This document shows, one piece after another, positions 5,901 to 8,271 of a stretch of 8,271 nucleotides of DNA. This stretch comes from an uncultured Rikenellaceae bacterium (GTDB lineage Bacteria; Bacteroidota; Bacteroidia; Bacteroidales; Rikenellaceae). The DNA lies in assembly GCA_947176715.1 (NCBI GenBank), contig CAMWRR010000076.1, forward strand, positions 1 through 8,271, read 5' to 3'. Positions within the stretch are counted from its first letter, which is position 1. Every line of letters starts with the position of its first letter. The notes below the pieces were generated by a model. It searched no databases, had not been told where the DNA came from, and saw only the letters and a list, made by a program, of their open reading frames with translations. The position numbers were made by a program, and so were the translations under genes.

Positions 5901-6722
5901 ATGAGAACAGTAGAACAAATCAAAGAGACGATAGTCGTCGACTTCATGAACAACGAGACGGTGGCCGACATGTTCGGATTTCCGGCAGGCGACAACTTCG
6001 CCGCCCATTTCAGCAAGGTGTCGATAATAAACATTCTGTTCTATCTCTTCGCCTCCGCGGCGTGGGTGCTCGAACAGCTCTTCGAGTCGCACAAAAAGGA
6101 GGTGGAGGAGCGCATAGACCGTATCATCCCCCATCGCCCCAAGTGGTATCGCGACAAGGCACTGGGCTTCATGAAAGACATGATGCTCATACCCGATACC
6201 GACGACTACGACACCTCCGACATGAGCGACAGCGACATAGAGGCGGCCAAGGTGGTGAGGCACGCCGTGGCCGTCGAGAGCTCCGACGCCTCGTTGCTCA
6301 CCATAAAGGTGGCCGGAGAGACCGGCGGAAAGAGGTGCCCGCTGGACGACGAGACGGAACGGCAGCTAACAGCCTACTTGGCGGAGATAAAGGATGCCGG
6401 CGTGTATATCAATCTGGTCAACGAGGAGCCCGAAACGTTCGATTGCAATGTAGACATATACTACAACGCCATACTCTCGGAGAGCGATGTGAGAAAACGA
6501 TGCGAAGAGGCGATAGACGGCTACATAAAGAATCTGCCGTTCAACGGAGAATACTCCGATATGGCTCTGACAGACGCATTGCAGGCCGTGGAGGGGGTGA
6601 AGATAGTACACTTCGGAGGGAGCAAGGTGCACGGCATCGAGGTAAGTAAGGGTGTACACATTCCGGAGGCGGGATATTTGAAAACAGGAGCCATATCCGT
6701 TAACATGATAGCCCATGATTAG
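5901..6722 (+). CDS. Baseplate J-like wedge protein
   Basis: This 273-residue protein fits the baseplate J / gp6 family, the wedge protein that forms the baseplate ring. An N-terminal helical region (about 1-85, with VSIINILFYLFASAAWVLEQ near 40-59) is followed by a beta-rich middle (AVAVESSDASLLTIKVAG) and a helix (ERQLTAYLAEIKDAGVYINL). The C-terminal domain is the most diagnostic: VDIYYNAILSESDVRKRCEE near residues 184-203, then YIKNLPFNGEYSDMALTDAL from about 209. The hydrophobic stretch near 40-59 is better read as a buried helix than a membrane anchor. The ATG at 5901 follows an A-rich leader downstream of the structured gap. The end overlaps the next gene by 8 nt. The protein is shorter than P2 gpJ (about 300 residues) but has the same arrangement. 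Confidence 0.75.
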   Translation: MRTVEQIKETIVVDFMNNETVADMFGFPAGDNFAAHFSKVSIINILFYLFASAAWVLEQLFESHKKEVEERIDRIIPHRPKWYRDKALGFMKDMMLIPDTDDYDTSDMSDSDIEAAKVVRHAVAVESSDASLLTIKVAGETGGKRCPLDDETERQLTAYLAEIKDAGVYINLVNEEPETFDCNVDIYYNAILSESDVRKRCEEAIDGYIKNLPFNGEYSDMALTDALQAVEGVKIVHFGGSKVHGIEVSKGVHIPEAGYLKTGAISVNMIAHD

Positions 6723-7206
6723 ATACGACATCAATTTCAAACGGTTGGCGCTCATGATGTTGCCGACGTTTCTCAGACGGCCTGTCATGGCCTATCTCTC
6801 GTACGCGATAGTGGCTCCGATAGCCCACATACACACGAAGCTCGTACGGCTGCGCAACGAGACAGTATACCGCCTCGAACATAACGGTCAGGTGTGTCAT
6901 CTGCGGGCGGTGCTCAACGATACGTTCGACCTCTCGCTGCGCCGGATAACCGTAGACGACAGAGAGAGCGAGAGTCTCCTCGGCACGCTGATATTCACCC
7001 GCGACCAGTGCAGGCATACCTTTCTGCCGATAAGGGAGAAGGGCCGCTTCGTCATCAACCGCAGGAGCTTCAGCGGTGCCAAAAACATCAATTTCTGGGT
7101 GACGATACCCGAGGAGCTGATGGAAGCGATCGACGATAAACAACTGACAGCGATAGTAAACACATACAAACTCGCCTCCAGACGGTGGGTGAAAAACATA
7201 ATATAA
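6715..7206 (+). CDS. Tail protein of unknown fold in the gpI position
   Basis: This 163-residue protein starts 8 nt before the J-like stop. I do not recognise a named domain, but I recall similar uncharacterised proteins after J-like genes in Bacteroidetes prophages. Visible segments are a basic N-terminus (MIRYDINFKRLALMMLPTFL), a moderately hydrophobic stretch (VMAYLSYAIVAPIAHIHTK) at about 24-42, a conserved-looking block YRLEHNGQVCHLRAVLND at about 52-69, and a C-terminal part with NINFWVTIPEEL and LTAIVNTYKLASRRW. The slot between J and the fibre corresponds to P2 gpI, which anchors fibres to the wedge. A fibre-attachment or adaptor role is inferred from position only. The hydrophobic stretch is short and contains histidine and lysine, so a membrane protein is unlikely. 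Confidence 0.65.
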   Translation: MIRYDINFKRLALMMLPTFLRRPVMAYLSYAIVAPIAHIHTKLVRLRNETVYRLEHNGQVCHLRAVLNDTFDLSLRRITVDDRESESLLGTLIFTRDQCRHTFLPIREKGRFVINRRSFSGAKNINFWVTIPEELMEAIDDKQLTAIVNTYKLASRRWVKNII

Positions 7207-7215
7207 CATCAAGAC

Positions 7216-8172
7216 ATGGAAACAGTAATAGGCAATTTTCTGAAACAACCCAACCGCGACTTCCCGCTCGACTGCGACACGCTCGCCACCCTGCAGAACA
7301 ACACCGCATTGGTCGCCGCCATCGGCAACATAGCCGGCGACAAGGTGATTCTTTACGGGTGTGAACTGAAAGATAACGGTATCCGACGCGACCCCGGCTA
7401 TATTTTCGTGCGCACCGAAGAATATCCGCAAGGCGAGGTACTCTACTGGGAGGGGGGCAACATATCCGGGGGCATGTATCTAAAGACCACCGACGTGGAG
7501 GTAAAGGCCCAAGGCTACGATTATCCCAGAGCATACACCAAACGCACGTTGGCACCGGGCGTGGGTAGCGAAAACTTCAAGTGGGCAGACTTCGTAAAGC
7601 CCGGCTCCTCCATCGAAATAAGCGCGCAGTTGGCCGAACTGACAAGGCGGCAAACGTCGGTGGAGACCAAGGTGGAGAGTGCCGAACCGCTCGGTATTGT
7701 CAAGATGTGGGCGGGAGCTCCAGAAAACGTGCCGGAACAATATGCTTTATGTAACGGTGCCGAACTCTCGATAAGCGAACATGCCGAGCTTTACAGAGCG
7801 ATGGGAAGTACATTCAATTCCGCCAAAGATTGCAACGGCAATACATACAGCACCCGTAGCGGCTATTTCAGGCTTCCCGACCTGCGGGGACGTTTCATTG
7901 TCGGGTATAACGACATCGACGACGACTACAAGAAACCGGGTAACATAGGAGGCGAAAAAACGCACATACTCACCATCGAAGAGATGCCCAAGCATTCTCA
8001 TGACTATACTATTTATGCGAGAGGCTCAAAAGATCGTCAGCGATTATCTAACAAAAGAAATAACGATAGCGATACGGATGATGTTCGTCAAACGACAATA
8101 GTTGGCGGCAACAAAGCACACGAGAACCGCCCCCCGTATTACGTGCTCGCATACATAATCAAAGTGCGATAA
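7216..8172 (+). CDS. Tail fibre protein with phage tail collar domain
   Basis: This 318-residue protein probably forms the receptor-binding fibre. Residues about 1-115 are an N-terminal baseplate-attachment region (TLATLQNNTALVAAIGNIAG, YIFVRTEEYPQGEVLYWEGG), a pattern common to fibres of Bacteroidetes prophages. A short polar helix (SIEISAQLAELTRRQTSVET) at about 132-151 would trimerise. The collar domain (PF07484 type) starts at residue 158 with PLGIVKMWAGAPENVPEQYA, continues with ISEHAELYRAMGSTF, and has YFRLPDLRGRFIVGYNDIDD at about 217-236. EKTHILTIEEMPKHSH and the ending HENRPPYYVLAYIIKVR are typical of collar-fibre tips. The polar segment between them (about residues 270-300) is more AT-rich than the rest and is the likely variable tip. 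Nine bases separate it from the preceding gene. Confidence 0.87.
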   Translation: METVIGNFLKQPNRDFPLDCDTLATLQNNTALVAAIGNIAGDKVILYGCELKDNGIRRDPGYIFVRTEEYPQGEVLYWEGGNISGGMYLKTTDVEVKAQGYDYPRAYTKRTLAPGVGSENFKWADFVKPGSSIEISAQLAELTRRQTSVETKVESAEPLGIVKMWAGAPENVPEQYALCNGAELSISEHAELYRAMGSTFNSAKDCNGNTYSTRSGYFRLPDLRGRFIVGYNDIDDDYKKPGNIGGEKTHILTIEEMPKHSHDYTIYARGSKDRQRLSNKRNNDSDTDDVRQTTIVGGNKAHENRPPYYVLAYIIKVR

Positions 8173-8189
8173 CCTAAAAAAATAACATA

Positions 8190-8271
8190 ATGCCAATCAG
8201 AACTATCACACAGTTGAAAGAGTGGTTCCGCAAGGGGTGTTACCCCAAGGAGGAGCATTTCGCAGATCTCT
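8190..8271 (+). CDS. Start of a fibre-associated protein, cut by window end
   Basis: An ATG at 8190, 17 nt after the fibre stop and behind an A-rich leader, opens a frame to the window edge (27 codons visible: MPIRTITQLKEWFRKGCYPK, then EEHFADL). Bacteroidetes prophage tail loci often have a protein with this beginning (LK.WFR.G.YP...QFADWLDSF) directly after the collar fibre; it is usually uncharacterised and probably part of the fibre or its assembly. That recognition is from memory. The remainder lies outside the window. Confidence 0.6.
   Translation, partial: MPIRTITQLKEWFRKGCYPKEEHFADL

Noticed and set aside
5843..6649. Plus-strand ORF of 268 codons overlapping the J-like gene
   Set aside because: Arg/His-rich low-complexity shadow in another frame; the J-like frame contains the family motifs.
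6700..7431. Long minus-strand ORF of 243 codons, and another at 2822-3466
   Set aside because: Both lie opposite well-supported tail genes, have no recognisable protein pattern, and are expected in GC-rich coding DNA with strong codon bias.
8000..8160. Variable repeat of a diversity-generating retroelement in the collar fibre
   Set aside because: Collar fibres of some Bacteroides phages are such targets, but no template copy, reverse transcriptase or recognisable IMH-type end is in the window, and a lone AT-rich loop is not evidence.

Overview
The window is a stretch of the tail/baseplate late operon of a contractile-tailed prophage or phage-like particle, most likely from a Bacteroidota (Bacteroidales) host. 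The host call is an inference. It rests on the protein families, which resemble those repeatedly seen in Bacteroidetes prophages (a DUF6046-like protein after the tape measure, a compact gp25-like protein, a collar-domain fibre followed by a protein beginning MPIRTITQLKEWF). It also rests on one good match to the Bacteroides-type promoter (TTTG-N20-TAnnTTTG) and on the lack of strong Shine-Dalgarno sequences.

Layout: positions 1-76 hold the possible end of an upstream gene. Positions 77-270 hold a broken copy of the start of a tape-measure gene. Positions 269-559 hold a small membrane-protein gene on the minus strand, with its own promoter just outside the intact tape-measure start. From 603 to the window end, nine tightly packed plus-strand genes follow: tape measure (603-2906), DUF6046-like/gpU-position protein (2906-3544), baseplate hub of the gpD type (3547-4506), gpV-like spike (4508-5161), gp25/gpW-like wedge protein (5161-5493), LysM-like protein (5474-5770), baseplate J-like protein (5901-6722), an unrecognised protein in the gpI position (6715-7206) and a collar-domain tail fibre (7216-8172). 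A tenth plus-strand gene is cut off by the window end (8190 onward). The order matches P2's T-U-D, V-W-J-I-H although the proteins are far diverged. Together they would build the tail interior, the hub and spike, the six-fold wedge and the host-recognising fibre.

The parts not explained by a plain tail operon are four. (1) A 103-nt direct repeat of the tape-measure start (about 93% identical) flanks an antisense membrane 'moron', so a cargo gene sits between an old, frameshifted tape-measure remnant and the intact gene. (2) There is one 130-nt gap in an otherwise gapless operon, at 5771-5900, and it folds by eye into three consecutive hairpins plus a competing long-range pairing. (3) Base composition switches abruptly inside genes (tape measure near 2080-2200, spike near 4870-5160, fibre near 8000-8110), which indicates domain-level recombination. 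(4) The GC-rich genes encode isoleucine almost only with ATA. No RNA genes, CRISPR array, transposase or integrase is visible.
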